Shown: positions 1-6,052 of the stretch, piece by piece | Position numbering within the stretch: the stretch's first letter is position 1 | Layout of the letters: the number at the start of each line of letters is the position of its first letter | NCBI GenBank assembly: GCA_903927685.1 | Contig: CAIYOB010000511.1 | Location: forward strand, 1-7,552 | Direction: 5' to 3' | Source of the DNA: an uncultured Planctomycetaceae bacterium | GTDB taxonomy: Bacteria; Planctomycetota; Planctomycetia; Pirellulales; Pirellulaceae | DNA: 7,552 nt | The notes under the pieces: model-generated | What the model was told of the DNA's origin: nothing | Seen by the model: only the letters and a program-made list of their open reading frames with translations | The model's database searches: none | Translations under genes and position numbers: made by a program

Positions 1-55
1 GTCCGACGGAGTATCGAGCCAGATTCTTCCGGGCACCAATCCAGCTGTCAGCTGA
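1..55 (+). CDS. GxxExxY family protein, C-terminal end only (5' part outside window)
   Basis: The window begins inside a reading frame whose last residues (codons from base 2, TGA at 53-55) read SDGVSSQILPGTNPAVS. This matches the end of the complete GxxExxY gene downstream (TDGISRLILPGANFE): D-G-x-S, I-L-P-G and N are shared. At the DNA level, bases 5-40 match 593-628 at 29 of 36 positions without gaps. I infer that this is the tail of a second, diverged copy of the same family arranged in tandem. The family is a small predicted PD-(D/E)XK-type nuclease-like fold (Pfam PDDEXK_3 in my recollection). Only about 17 codons are visible, so the integrity of the gene is unknown. Confidence 0.6.
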   Translation, partial: SDGVSSQILPGTNPAVS

Positions 56-84
56 TGGATCGGACAAACCAATCCCAGGCTCTC

Positions 85-118
85 TTCCTCCGTTTCCTCC
101 GTTCGCTCCTGTTCAAAA
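85..118 (+). repeat. Cassette-associated pyrimidine-rich repeat, copy A
   Basis: This stretch matches 671-704 at 29 of 34 positions with no gap, ending in the shared core CTCCTGTTCAAAA. It starts about 30 nt after the stop of the partial GxxExxY gene, the same relative place that copy C holds after the complete gene. It is also a partial inverted repeat of 157-184, which reads GAACAGGAG at its left end. I infer that it marks the boundary of a GxxExxY cassette. Confidence 0.7.
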
Positions 119-156
119 CCACCGTCCAGGACGATCTTCTTGCAGGTGGATTGATG

Positions 157-218
157 GAACAGGAGGTAACAGAGATAACAGAGGAGGTCTTTCTTTGTTT
201 CCTCTGTCACCTTTGTTT
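157..218 (+). repeat. Long imperfect hairpin in the leader of the GxxExxY gene
   Basis: Bases 157-185 can pair with 191-218, leaving a 5-nt loop (186-190). The best block is GGTAACAGAG (165-174) against CTCTGTCACC (202-211), with one mismatch. An inner block (177-185 with 191-199) pairs throughout if GU pairs are allowed, and the outer end (157-160 with 215-218) pairs with one bulge at 161. The arms are purine-rich and pyrimidine-rich versions of the same repeat seen at 85-118 and 671-704. The stem ends one base before the Shine-Dalgarno sequence GAAAGGA (219-225), so in RNA it could influence translation. It has no U-run after it and so is not a standard terminator. Confidence 0.6.
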
Positions 219-225
219 GAAAGGA
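219..225 (+). promoter_or_regulatory. Ribosome binding site of the GxxExxY gene
   Basis: GAAAGGA lies 7 nt before the ATG at 233 and directly abuts the foot of the 157-218 hairpin. It supports 233 as the start. Confidence 0.5.
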
Positions 226-232
226 CCGCGCG

Positions 233-637
233 ATGCATCCACTGTTTCAGCAAGCCACGGGATTAACACACGACGTCATTGGAGCGGCGATTGAAGTTCA
301 CAGGGACAAGGGGCCGGGGTTGCTCGAATCAATCTATGAGTGGTGCCTGACCATGGAACTCGAGCTTCGACAGCACGTGGTCAAGACTCAAGAGCACGTG
401 ATCATTCGGTACAAGCAGTTCCAACGGGAGGAGCCGCTCCGGTTTGACCTGCTCATCGACAAGTGCTTGTTTGTTGAAGTCAAGGCAATCGAGACCGTTC
501 ATCCGATTCACAAGGCACAATTACTCAGCTACATGAAGCTGCTCGACATTCCGCTGGGATTGATCATCAACTTCAATGTTCTCAGGCTGACCGACGGAAT
601 ATCAAGGCTGATTCTTCCCGGGGCCAATTTCGAGTGA
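233..637 (+). CDS. GxxExxY family protein (predicted PD-(D/E)XK-like)
   Basis: This 134-residue protein has the hallmark family features in order: an N-terminal helix with IGAAIEVHRDKGPG (16-29), the name motif G29-LL-E32-SI-Y35, D72 in RFDLLID, and E82-V-K84 in FVEVKA. A conserved H-K-AQLLSYMKLL stretch (93-104), GLIINFN (109-115) and a terminal DGISRLIL (121-128) follow. D72 with E82-x-K84 fits a PD-(D/E)XK nuclease-like active site. The family's biochemical role is not established to my knowledge. Length is close to the family norm, so it looks intact. The start is set by the GAAAGGA site. It stands alone on its strand, behind a partial copy of itself and ahead of a minus-strand phage-gene remnant, so it looks like a repeated mobile-type cassette rather than part of an operon. 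It could also be an accessory of the neighbouring restriction locus, but spacing gives no support for that. Confidence 0.88.
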   Translation: MHPLFQQATGLTHDVIGAAIEVHRDKGPGLLESIYEWCLTMELELRQHVVKTQEHVIIRYKQFQREEPLRFDLLIDKCLFVEVKAIETVHPIHKAQLLSYMKLLDIPLGLIINFNVLRLTDGISRLILPGANFE

Positions 638-670
638 ATCAAGGGAGCAGGCAGGGCAGCTGAAGTGTTC

Positions 671-704
671 CTTCTCCGTTTACTCCGTTGCCTCCTGTTC
701 AAAA
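671..704 (+). repeat. Cassette-associated pyrimidine-rich repeat, copy C
   Basis: This is the second direct copy of the 85-118 repeat (29 of 34 identical, offset 586 bases). It begins 33 nt after the stop of the complete GxxExxY gene. Its right end coincides with the point where terminase-like coding on the minus strand stops, so it marks the right border of the cassette. Confidence 0.7.
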
Positions 705-1346
705 TGTCCGGCCAGGTCGGCTTCGATCGTGCGCTCCGCGGAGGTCCGTCTGGACGCCGCTGCGGGCCGAATCGCGGGTTTCCGGGTCGTCGATGATCAC
801 CAGATCGGGGCGCTTGGTGCCGACCAGCACGCCGCGGATCGCGGAGTCGAGCCCGCGGGTGGTGATGACGGCCCCGCTGCCCAGCGACGGCTGGCCGGGG
901 CGCAGCCGCGGGTCCCAATGGTCCGGGACGCGGACGGTCGGCAGGACGATGTAATCCTGCGCCCACTTGAGGAACGTCCGCTTGCCGTTGGCCGTCCGCG
1001 TGGCTCCCCGCTGGGCGGTTCCGTCCAGGGCCAGGATCGGGTCGCAGACTTCGGGGTAGTCGTCGGCCAGGGCCTGGTTACGTTCGAGCTAGATGTCGGC
1101 CGAGTTGGTCAGGCGGCGCTGGACGTCGGCTGGCTCGCGGATCTTGACATCCTTGAGGGACGCCCGGAGCTTGCGTTTGCGCAGGGCGTCGGCCATGCGG
1201 ATGCCGGCCTTCTTGTCCTCGCCGGCCAGGGCGGTGATCTGCTCGACCTGCCGCTTCAAGTCGGGGACCGCCTGCTGGCGTTTCTGGATTTCGGCGTGAA
1301 GGAGGTATCGTGCAAGGGAGGGGGCCGAACAGAACCGTGATAACAC
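705..1346 (-). pseudogene. Broken phage terminase large subunit-like gene, 3' end missing
   Basis: Read on the minus strand from about 1346, the frame encodes YLLHAEIQKRQQAV, a basic KKAGIRMADALRKRKLRASL segment and DVQRRLTNSADI, then hits a TAG (1089-1091). In the same frame it resumes as ERNQALADDYPEVCDPILAL, followed by GKRTFLKWAQDYIVLPTVRV, VITTRGLDSAIRGV and RPDLVIIDDPETRDSARS. LVIIDDPE looks like the Walker B region of a TerL ATPase, and this order resembles terminase-like proteins I remember from planctomycetes. Around 736-741 one extra base shifts the frame; without it the reading is QTDLRERTIEADLAG. Homology then ends at the 671-704 repeat, so the rest of the ATPase and the nuclease domain are absent. 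The upstream limit is uncertain, and residues before about 1300 are not recognisable. I infer a prophage relic. The family call is from memory, while the stop and frameshift are seen directly. Confidence 0.6.
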
Positions 1347-1525
1347 GGCTTGCGGTTGGATCGGAAGCCGACTGGCGGCGGTGCCGACGGGAAGTTAGAA
1401 TCCTGTCATCGGGTGTCCGTAACGGTCGCTCCGCGAGGGACTTCCAAACGAATCAGGGGGCGCCGGCGGCGGAAAGGACAGCACCCGCCCACCGCGACGC
1501 CCGCTGGCTCGGCCCGATCTTGGGT
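1347..1525. other. Gene-free stretch before hsdR
   Basis: No convincing gene is seen on either strand. This stretch separates the divergent minus-strand phage remnant from hsdR and presumably holds the promoter of the restriction operon. A TAGAAT (1396-1401) resembles a sigma-70-type -10 box, but no matching -35 hexamer lies at the usual spacing, so no promoter can be assigned. Confidence 0.4.
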
Positions 1526-1530
1526 AGGTG
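1526..1530 (+). promoter_or_regulatory. Probable ribosome binding site of hsdR
   Basis: AGGTG lies 6 nt before ATG 1537. It favours this ATG over the GTG at 1528, which directly follows an in-frame TAG (1525-1527) and would overlap this site. Confidence 0.4.
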
Positions 1531-1536
1531 CTGCCA

Positions 1537-3939
1537 ATGCCAGGTCTTCACGATCCGCCGTTGGGCGAGTCCGACACTCGCTCGAAGCTCATCGACCCGG
1601 CTATCCATGCGCGCGGCTGGACCGAGGAGCACATCCGCCGGGAGGAAACGGCCGGCGCTATCGAGATCATCGACGGGAAACCGCGACGCCGAAGCAAGGG
1701 ACGCACCGATTACACATTGCGGGTGAAGGTCCGGAGTGGTGAGCAGCCGGTAGCCTTGGGCTTGATCGAAGCCAAGGCCGAATACCTACCGCCCGGTCAC
1801 GGGCTGGAACAGGCGAAATCGTACGCCCGCTGCAAGCGACTGAATGTTCCGTTCGCGTTTTCCAGCAACGGCCACATGTTCGTCGAGTACGACCGCTTTA
1901 CCGGCCTGACCAGCCCGCCTCGGCCGATGTCGGAGTTCCCTACGCCCGATGAACTGTTGGCGCGATACGAAGCGGGCATGGGGTTTTCGTTGGAGGAAGC
2001 CGTTGCCAGGCCGCTGGTGACGCCTTATCCCGGAGGCGAAGCGAAACGTCGGTACTACCAGGATGCGGCGATTCGCGCCACCTTCGAGAAAGTCGCAAGG
2101 GCCGAGAAACTGGGCCAGCCGAAGCGGGTCTTGCTTTGTTTGGCGACTGGCTCCGGCAAGACCTTCCTGGCCGTCCAGTTGCTGCGGCGGACCGCCGACG
2201 CCGACCAGATGGGCCGCGCACTGTTTGTCTGCGACCGGGACGAACTGCGGACCCAGGCACTCGCCGCTCTGCAGAACGAGTTCGGCAACGACGTGGCGGC
2301 AGTGAGCACGCGCGACCCGCAGAAAAACGCCCGGATCGTCGTGGCGACGTACCAAACCCTGGGCGTCGATTCGGATGAAGCTGACGCCAACTTTTTGCTC
2401 ACACACTATCCGGAGAACTACTTCACCCACATCATCATCGACGAATGCCACCGTTCGGCCTGGGGCAAGTGGTCGCAGGTGTTGACTCGCAACTCGGACG
2501 CGGTGCAAATCGGCTTGACTGCAACGCCCAGGGAAATCGAAGAGATCTGCCCGGATACGCTGGAGGCTCAGCTAGACCTTCAGATTACGGCCGATAATCT
2601 CAAGTACTTTGGCGAGCCGGTGTACGAGTACTCGTTGGGCCAGGGAATCGAGGACGGATACCTTGCTGCCTGCGAAATCCGGGAAGGCCGCGTCAACCTG
2701 GACGACACCGGCATCACGATCGAAGATATTTTGGCCCGCAATCCGATTGATGCGATTACCGGCGCGCCCGTTCTGGCCGCCGAAATCCGGGCGCGGTACG
2801 AAGCCACCAGCTACGAGCGGCGCGTGATGCTGCCGGACCGCGTCGAGGCGATGTGCCGGGATTTATTCAAGTACCTGATCGACACCGGCGGCCCCGAGCA
2901 GAAGTCGGTGATCTTCTGCGCCGCCGACCGGCACGCGGACGAGGTGGCGGCGATGATGAACAACCTGTACGTCGAGTGGTGCGGCCGCGCAGGCAAGCAA
3001 CCGCTCGACGCGTTCGCCTTCAAGTGCACGGCGGCCGGCGGCAAGGACTACTTGGCCGAATTGCGAGGAGCGACGCGCAGCCATTTCATCGCCACCACGG
3101 TGGACCTGCTGACCACGGGGGTCGACATCCCGGCGCTGCGGAACATCGTGTTCTTCAAGTACGTGCATTCGCCGATCAGTTTCTACCAAATGGTCGGCCG
3201 GGGCACGCGGATCGACGTGCCGACCGGCAAGCTGATGTTCCGCATTTACGATTACACGGGCGCGACCAACCTGTTCGGTCGGAAGTTCATCAGCCCCCCG
3301 CCGCCCGAACCGCCGGAAGAACCTGGCCCTGAGCGGCCGAAGCCATCGCCTCCGCCGCGGCCGCGGATCATCGTGCAGGGTTTTGATGTCGAAGTCACCG
3401 AAGCGGGCCATTCGATTCCGGTCGAAGTCAACGGCGTGATGACCAAGCTCAGCGTCGAGGAGTACAAGGAACGGTTGGCCCGCCGATTGATCGAGGAAGC
3501 GTCGCATATCGGCGATTTCCGCGAATTATGGATCGTGCGAAACAAACGGCTGGAACTGTTCGGCCGCTTGCCCGACGCGGGGCGCTCGCCGCTGCTGGTG
3601 CGCGCCCTGGAACAGATGGACGATTACGATTTGTACGACGTGTTGGCAGACTTGGGCTACGGACTGGACCCCAAGACTCGCGTCCAGCGGGCCGACGCGT
3701 TCATGTACAAGCACGCCGCCTGGCTGGCGGGCCTGCCGGTGGCGGCTGCCAATACACTGGAGGCGATCGTGACCCAGTTTGGCACGGCGGGGACCGATGG
3801 CTTGGAAAGTCCGGACATTTTCAACCTGCCGGAAGTCCGCAAGGCCGGCGGGAAGGATGGTCCGATCAAGGCCCTGCGCCAACTGGGGAAACCGGCCGAG
3901 GTACTGCTGAATACCAAAGCACGGCTGTTTGCAGCATAG
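1537..3939 (+). CDS. hsdR: Type I restriction enzyme R subunit (HsdR), nuclease and helicase motor
   Basis: HsdR is the translocating and cutting subunit of a type I restriction-modification complex: it pulls DNA through with ATP and cleaves unmethylated foreign DNA. Numbered from ATG 1537 (800 residues), the N-terminal nuclease shows D58 in TDYTLR and E78-A-K80 in LIEAKAE, the PD-(D/E)XK pattern of the HsdR N domain. The superfamily 2 helicase follows, with Walker A ATGSGKT (203-209), DECH box (302-305), TATP (328-331) and QMVGRGTR motif VI (551-558). A proline-rich linker (about 586-610) leads to a C-terminal domain like that of EcoEI-type R subunits (PF08463). All key residues are present and I see no interruption. 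The nearest upstream alternative start is GTG 1528, three codons earlier, fixed by the stop at 1525. The downstream genes begin 58 nt after its stop, so it probably heads the operon. Confidence 0.95.
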   Translation: MPGLHDPPLGESDTRSKLIDPAIHARGWTEEHIRREETAGAIEIIDGKPRRRSKGRTDYTLRVKVRSGEQPVALGLIEAKAEYLPPGHGLEQAKSYARCKRLNVPFAFSSNGHMFVEYDRFTGLTSPPRPMSEFPTPDELLARYEAGMGFSLEEAVARPLVTPYPGGEAKRRYYQDAAIRATFEKVARAEKLGQPKRVLLCLATGSGKTFLAVQLLRRTADADQMGRALFVCDRDELRTQALAALQNEFGNDVAAVSTRDPQKNARIVVATYQTLGVDSDEADANFLLTHYPENYFTHIIIDECHRSAWGKWSQVLTRNSDAVQIGLTATPREIEEICPDTLEAQLDLQITADNLKYFGEPVYEYSLGQGIEDGYLAACEIREGRVNLDDTGITIEDILARNPIDAITGAPVLAAEIRARYEATSYERRVMLPDRVEAMCRDLFKYLIDTGGPEQKSVIFCAADRHADEVAAMMNNLYVEWCGRAGKQPLDAFAFKCTAAGGKDYLAELRGATRSHFIATTVDLLTTGVDIPALRNIVFFKYVHSPISFYQMVGRGTRIDVPTGKLMFRIYDYTGATNLFGRKFISPPPPEPPEEPGPERPKPSPPPRPRIIVQGFDVEVTEAGHSIPVEVNGVMTKLSVEEYKERLARRLIEEASHIGDFRELWIVRNKRLELFGRLPDAGRSPLLVRALEQMDDYDLYDVLADLGYGLDPKTRVQRADAFMYKHAAWLAGLPVAAANTLEAIVTQFGTAGTDGLESPDIFNLPEVRKAGGKDGPIKALRQLGKPAEVLLNTKARLFAA

Positions 3940-3980
3940 TTTGCCGCTAGAATGGCAAGCGAGCACGAGCGATGATTCGT

Positions 3981-3987
3981 AGGGGGT
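3981..3987 (+). promoter_or_regulatory. Ribosome binding site of the TIGR04255-family gene
   Basis: AGGGGGT stands 10 nt before ATG 3998. An ATG at 3993 is in a different frame. Confidence 0.4.
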
Positions 3988-3997
3988 AGAGAATGAG

Positions 3998-4777
3998 ATG
4001 AGCGGCAAGAGCTTTAAGATCGACCTGTCTGAATCGTTCGAGCACTTGCCGAACGCGCCCATCGTCGAAGCGGTCATCCACTGGCGGGCACGAGCGGAAA
4101 GAAAGTTCGAACCCGACGCGTTGCTGCAGCAACTCAAGGAACGGCTGCCGGAGTACCCCCATCAGCAGAGGCAGCAAGAGATTGGCGTCGGTGCGGAAAT
4201 CGGCCCCGAAGGTGCCTCACTTCAGCAGCGTCACACTTGGCACGGCTATCGTTTTGAGTCGGCCGACAAGCTGTACGTTGCCCAGTTCACCCGAAACGGT
4301 TTCGTCTTCAGCCGGCTTGAACCTTACGAAGGCTGGGAGGCGTTCGAGGTGGAAGCGAAACGGCTTTGGGGCATCTACCGCGAGTTGGCTGAGCCGTCTG
4401 AAGTACAGCGACTGGGTGTCCGATTCATCAACTTGATCACGCCGGTTCAACCCGAACAATTGGCCGATCTGCTCATCGTCCCTCCCCGCTGCCCCGAAGG
4501 CTTGGACCTGCCGCTGAGGGGGTTCATGCACCAAAGTACGTTGGAGATTCCGGGGCACCCGTACCATCTGAGTACGATCCAGACCATCCAGCCGCCCAGC
4601 CCACCAGAGCGGGAATCGTTCGGTTTGATCCTGGACCTGGACGTATTTACGACTAAGCCAATTTCGTTTGACGGGATTGACAGCCGCTTGCTGCAAATGC
4701 AGTGGATCAAGAACAAGGCGTTCTTCTCATTTCTGAAGAAGCCAGCTTTGGACCGATTCAGGAGCCACACCCGATGA
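3998..4777 (+). CDS. TIGR04255 family protein of unknown function
   Basis: This 259-residue soluble protein has no signal peptide or membrane segment. It shows the pattern I know from the TIGR04255 family, a sporadically distributed group without known function: LPNAPIVEAVI near the N terminus (17-27), FSRLEPYEGWEAFEVEA (104-120) with LWGIY (124-128), RLGVRFINLI (138-147), DLDV (213-216) and a terminal KNKAFFSFL segment (238-246). Length is normal and it appears complete. It lies 58 nt after hsdR. Its stop TGA (4775-4777) overlaps the next start in ATGA, so translation of the next gene is probably coupled to it. Its position between hsdR and hsdS suggests an accessory or regulatory role in the restriction system. 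That is inference, since the family also occurs elsewhere. I see no catalytic motif. Confidence 0.85.
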   Translation: MSGKSFKIDLSESFEHLPNAPIVEAVIHWRARAERKFEPDALLQQLKERLPEYPHQQRQQEIGVGAEIGPEGASLQQRHTWHGYRFESADKLYVAQFTRNGFVFSRLEPYEGWEAFEVEAKRLWGIYRELAEPSEVQRLGVRFINLITPVQPEQLADLLIVPPRCPEGLDLPLRGFMHQSTLEIPGHPYHLSTIQTIQPPSPPERESFGLILDLDVFTTKPISFDGIDSRLLQMQWIKNKAFFSFLKKPALDRFRSHTR

Positions 4778-5232
4778 CAGCCACTTTGACGTGTGCCAAG
4801 AGCCCCGCCGCGCAGTTCGTTTACGGTGAGGTCGATCGGCAAAACCGACATCTGCACAATTCGACCGCGCTCGGCATGGAACATCTGGTTCGCGAGGAGT
4901 TGACGGACCTTTGGGATGAGTGCAGTCAGCCGGGCTGGGACGGCTACAATGCGCTGCCAGTCACATGGGAAACGTACCAGGCGGCGCGGCGATTCTTGCT
5001 GGCGTTCCCCGCGCGCACGCCGCTGCCGTCGCTAGGTGCTGACCCCGATGGCGATATCAGTTTCGAATGGCATCGCGCCCCAAGGCGAACGCTGTCCGTC
5101 AGCATCACACCTGACGAGCAACTGCACTACGCAGCGCTGCTTGGCCCGGGACGCACCAGCGGCACGGAGCCGTTCTACGGCGAAGTTCCCCAGAGGATTC
5201 TTGATTTGATTGGCGAAGTTTACACATGTTAG
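4774..5232 (+). CDS. Conserved hypothetical protein, restriction-locus accessory gene 2
   Basis: I do not recognise a named family. The 152-residue protein has QPGWDGYNALPVTWETYQAARRF (52-74, with a W-D-G-Y core), a central PSLGADPDGDISFEW segment (85-99), RRTLSVSI (104-111), LHYAALLGP (117-125) and GTEPF (130-134). The rest appears as a mixed alpha/beta fold with no signal peptide or transmembrane stretch. From memory, similar proteins occur in many bacteria, often paired with homologues of the next gene. ATG 4774 is chosen because it forms an ATGA overlap with the preceding stop and has AGGAG at 4760-4764. The next gene starts inside its last codons (7-nt overlap). The tight coupling implies joint production with both neighbours. 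Function is unknown. Confidence 0.8.
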   Translation: MTATLTCAKSPAAQFVYGEVDRQNRHLHNSTALGMEHLVREELTDLWDECSQPGWDGYNALPVTWETYQAARRFLLAFPARTPLPSLGADPDGDISFEWHRAPRRTLSVSITPDEQLHYAALLGPGRTSGTEPFYGEVPQRILDLIGEVYTC

Positions 5233-5642
5233 ACCCGTCCAACGTTCCAGCGATCGATGCGAATGAACTGCTGGCCCGCTACATCTTGTCCGAACGTCAT
5301 TTCAGCCGAGATAACCGGCGCGTGAAATCCGGCGCATTCCTCCCGGCATCCAACGGCGAACTATCCGTCACTCGCCATCGGGACGCCACGGACAACGAGT
5401 TGTGGCACGTGGGGCGCGGTATTGCCACAACGCGACAGGTCACGTTGTACGCTCGAGGCGACGTCTTGGCGGCCACGTGCATCGACCAGCGACTGAACAT
5501 CGAGGCGGCGCCCATCGACGGCAACCCGAACCACGCGAATATCGTCGGCTGGCCGATGCACGACAAGGCGGCGCGCAAGGCGATCGCCGAGGAAATCGCT
5601 CTTGCGGCCAGATTCGTTCCGCTGCCGGAGGAGCAATCATGA
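5226..5642 (+). CDS. Conserved hypothetical protein, restriction-locus accessory gene 3
   Basis: I do not recognise a named family. The 138-residue protein begins with LLARYILSERHFSR (15-28), then ELSVTRH (45-51), ELWHVGRGIA (58-67), TLYARGDVLA (73-82), GNPNHANIVGWP (99-110) and a C-terminal helix rich in Ala, Lys and Glu (112-130). Conserved-looking histidines, an E-L-W and the NPNHA motif could form a binding or active site, but none is diagnostic. It overlaps the preceding gene by 7 nt (ATGTTAG) and its TGA overlaps the hsdS start in ATGA, so it is coupled on both sides. From memory, homologues of this gene and the one before often occur as a pair. Being the gene directly before hsdS, it may act together with the S subunit, which is inference only. 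Confidence 0.8.
   Translation: MLDPSNVPAIDANELLARYILSERHFSRDNRRVKSGAFLPASNGELSVTRHRDATDNELWHVGRGIATTRQVTLYARGDVLAATCIDQRLNIEAAPIDGNPNHANIVGWPMHDKAARKAIAEEIALAARFVPLPEEQS
5627..5633 (+). promoter_or_regulatory. Strong ribosome binding site of hsdS
   Basis: GGAGGAG lies 5 nt before ATG 5639, inside the end of the preceding gene. It fixes the hsdS start and shows that translation initiation at hsdS is still well supported even though the gene is broken. Confidence 0.65.
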
Positions 5643-6052
5643 GCCGTGCCAATGGATGGGTGCAAGTTCCGTTGGGCGAACTCTGCCAACTCGTTAACGG
5701 CAAGGCGTTCGAGTCCCGTGATTGGTCCGAAACCGGCCTGCCGATCATTCGGATTCAGAATCTGAATGACGCCACGAAGCCGTTCAACTATTGGGCAGGC
5801 TCTCTCGAACGGCAAGTGATTGTCAATCCCGGCGACGTGCTCCTTGGCGGCGGTGGATCGGGCGCGGGCCGCGGCCGAAGCGCAGGTCAAAGCCGCCAAG
5901 GTCCTCCCCGCCGCATACCTGCGGGATTTGTTCGACGGCGACGAAGCCCGGCAGTGGCCGCGCAAACGCATTGGAGATTTCGCCAAGGTGCAGTCGGGGC
6001 ACGCATTCAAGAGCGAGTGGTTTGTCAAGGACGGGATTCGCCTGTTGCGTAA
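5639..6052 (+). pseudogene. hsdS: HsdS specificity subunit, N-terminal fragment (first TRD truncated, then frameshifted)
   Basis: HsdS selects the DNA target of a type I system through two target-recognition domains (TRDs) joined by helices. From ATG 5639 the product starts as a normal first TRD: W7-VQVPLGEL, LVNGKAFESRDW (18-29), GLPIIRIQNLN (33-43) and VNPGDVLL (62-69). From about residue 70 the frame reads Gly/Arg-rich low-complexity sequence and ends at 6052. That tail is an out-of-frame reading of the downstream hsdS part. The remaining half of the first TRD, roughly 100 residues by comparison with the usual family length, is absent. The overlapping ATGA and the strong binding site show that this was the true gene start. 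The product would probably be non-functional. Alternatively, the join may be an assembly error. Confidence 0.75.

Noticed and set aside
157..218. Hairpin as a Rho-independent terminator of the upstream gene
   Set aside because: The stem is AU-rich and imperfect and is followed by GAAAGGA rather than a T-run; its link to the repeats and the ribosome binding site is the better explanation.
55..294. Plus-strand frame of 79 codons reading EQEVTEITEE and FLCFLCHLC
   Set aside because: It is a translation of the purine-rich and pyrimidine-rich repeat arms; its composition follows the repeat and not a protein family, and it overlaps the real GxxExxY start.
729..1340. Plus-strand frame of 203 codons across the phage relic
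   Set aside because: It is the antisense reading of the terminase-like remnant; it is Gly/Ala/Arg/Asp-rich without recognisable motifs, while the minus strand has them.
1350..1742. Short plus-strand frames running into the start of hsdR
   Set aside because: They are Arg-rich, overlap hsdR out of frame and have no recognisable motif or convincing binding site.
3941..3958. Possible terminator hairpin after hsdR (TTGCC with GGCAA)
   Set aside because: The stem is only 5 bp with an 8-nt loop and no following T-run, and the downstream genes appear to belong to the same locus.
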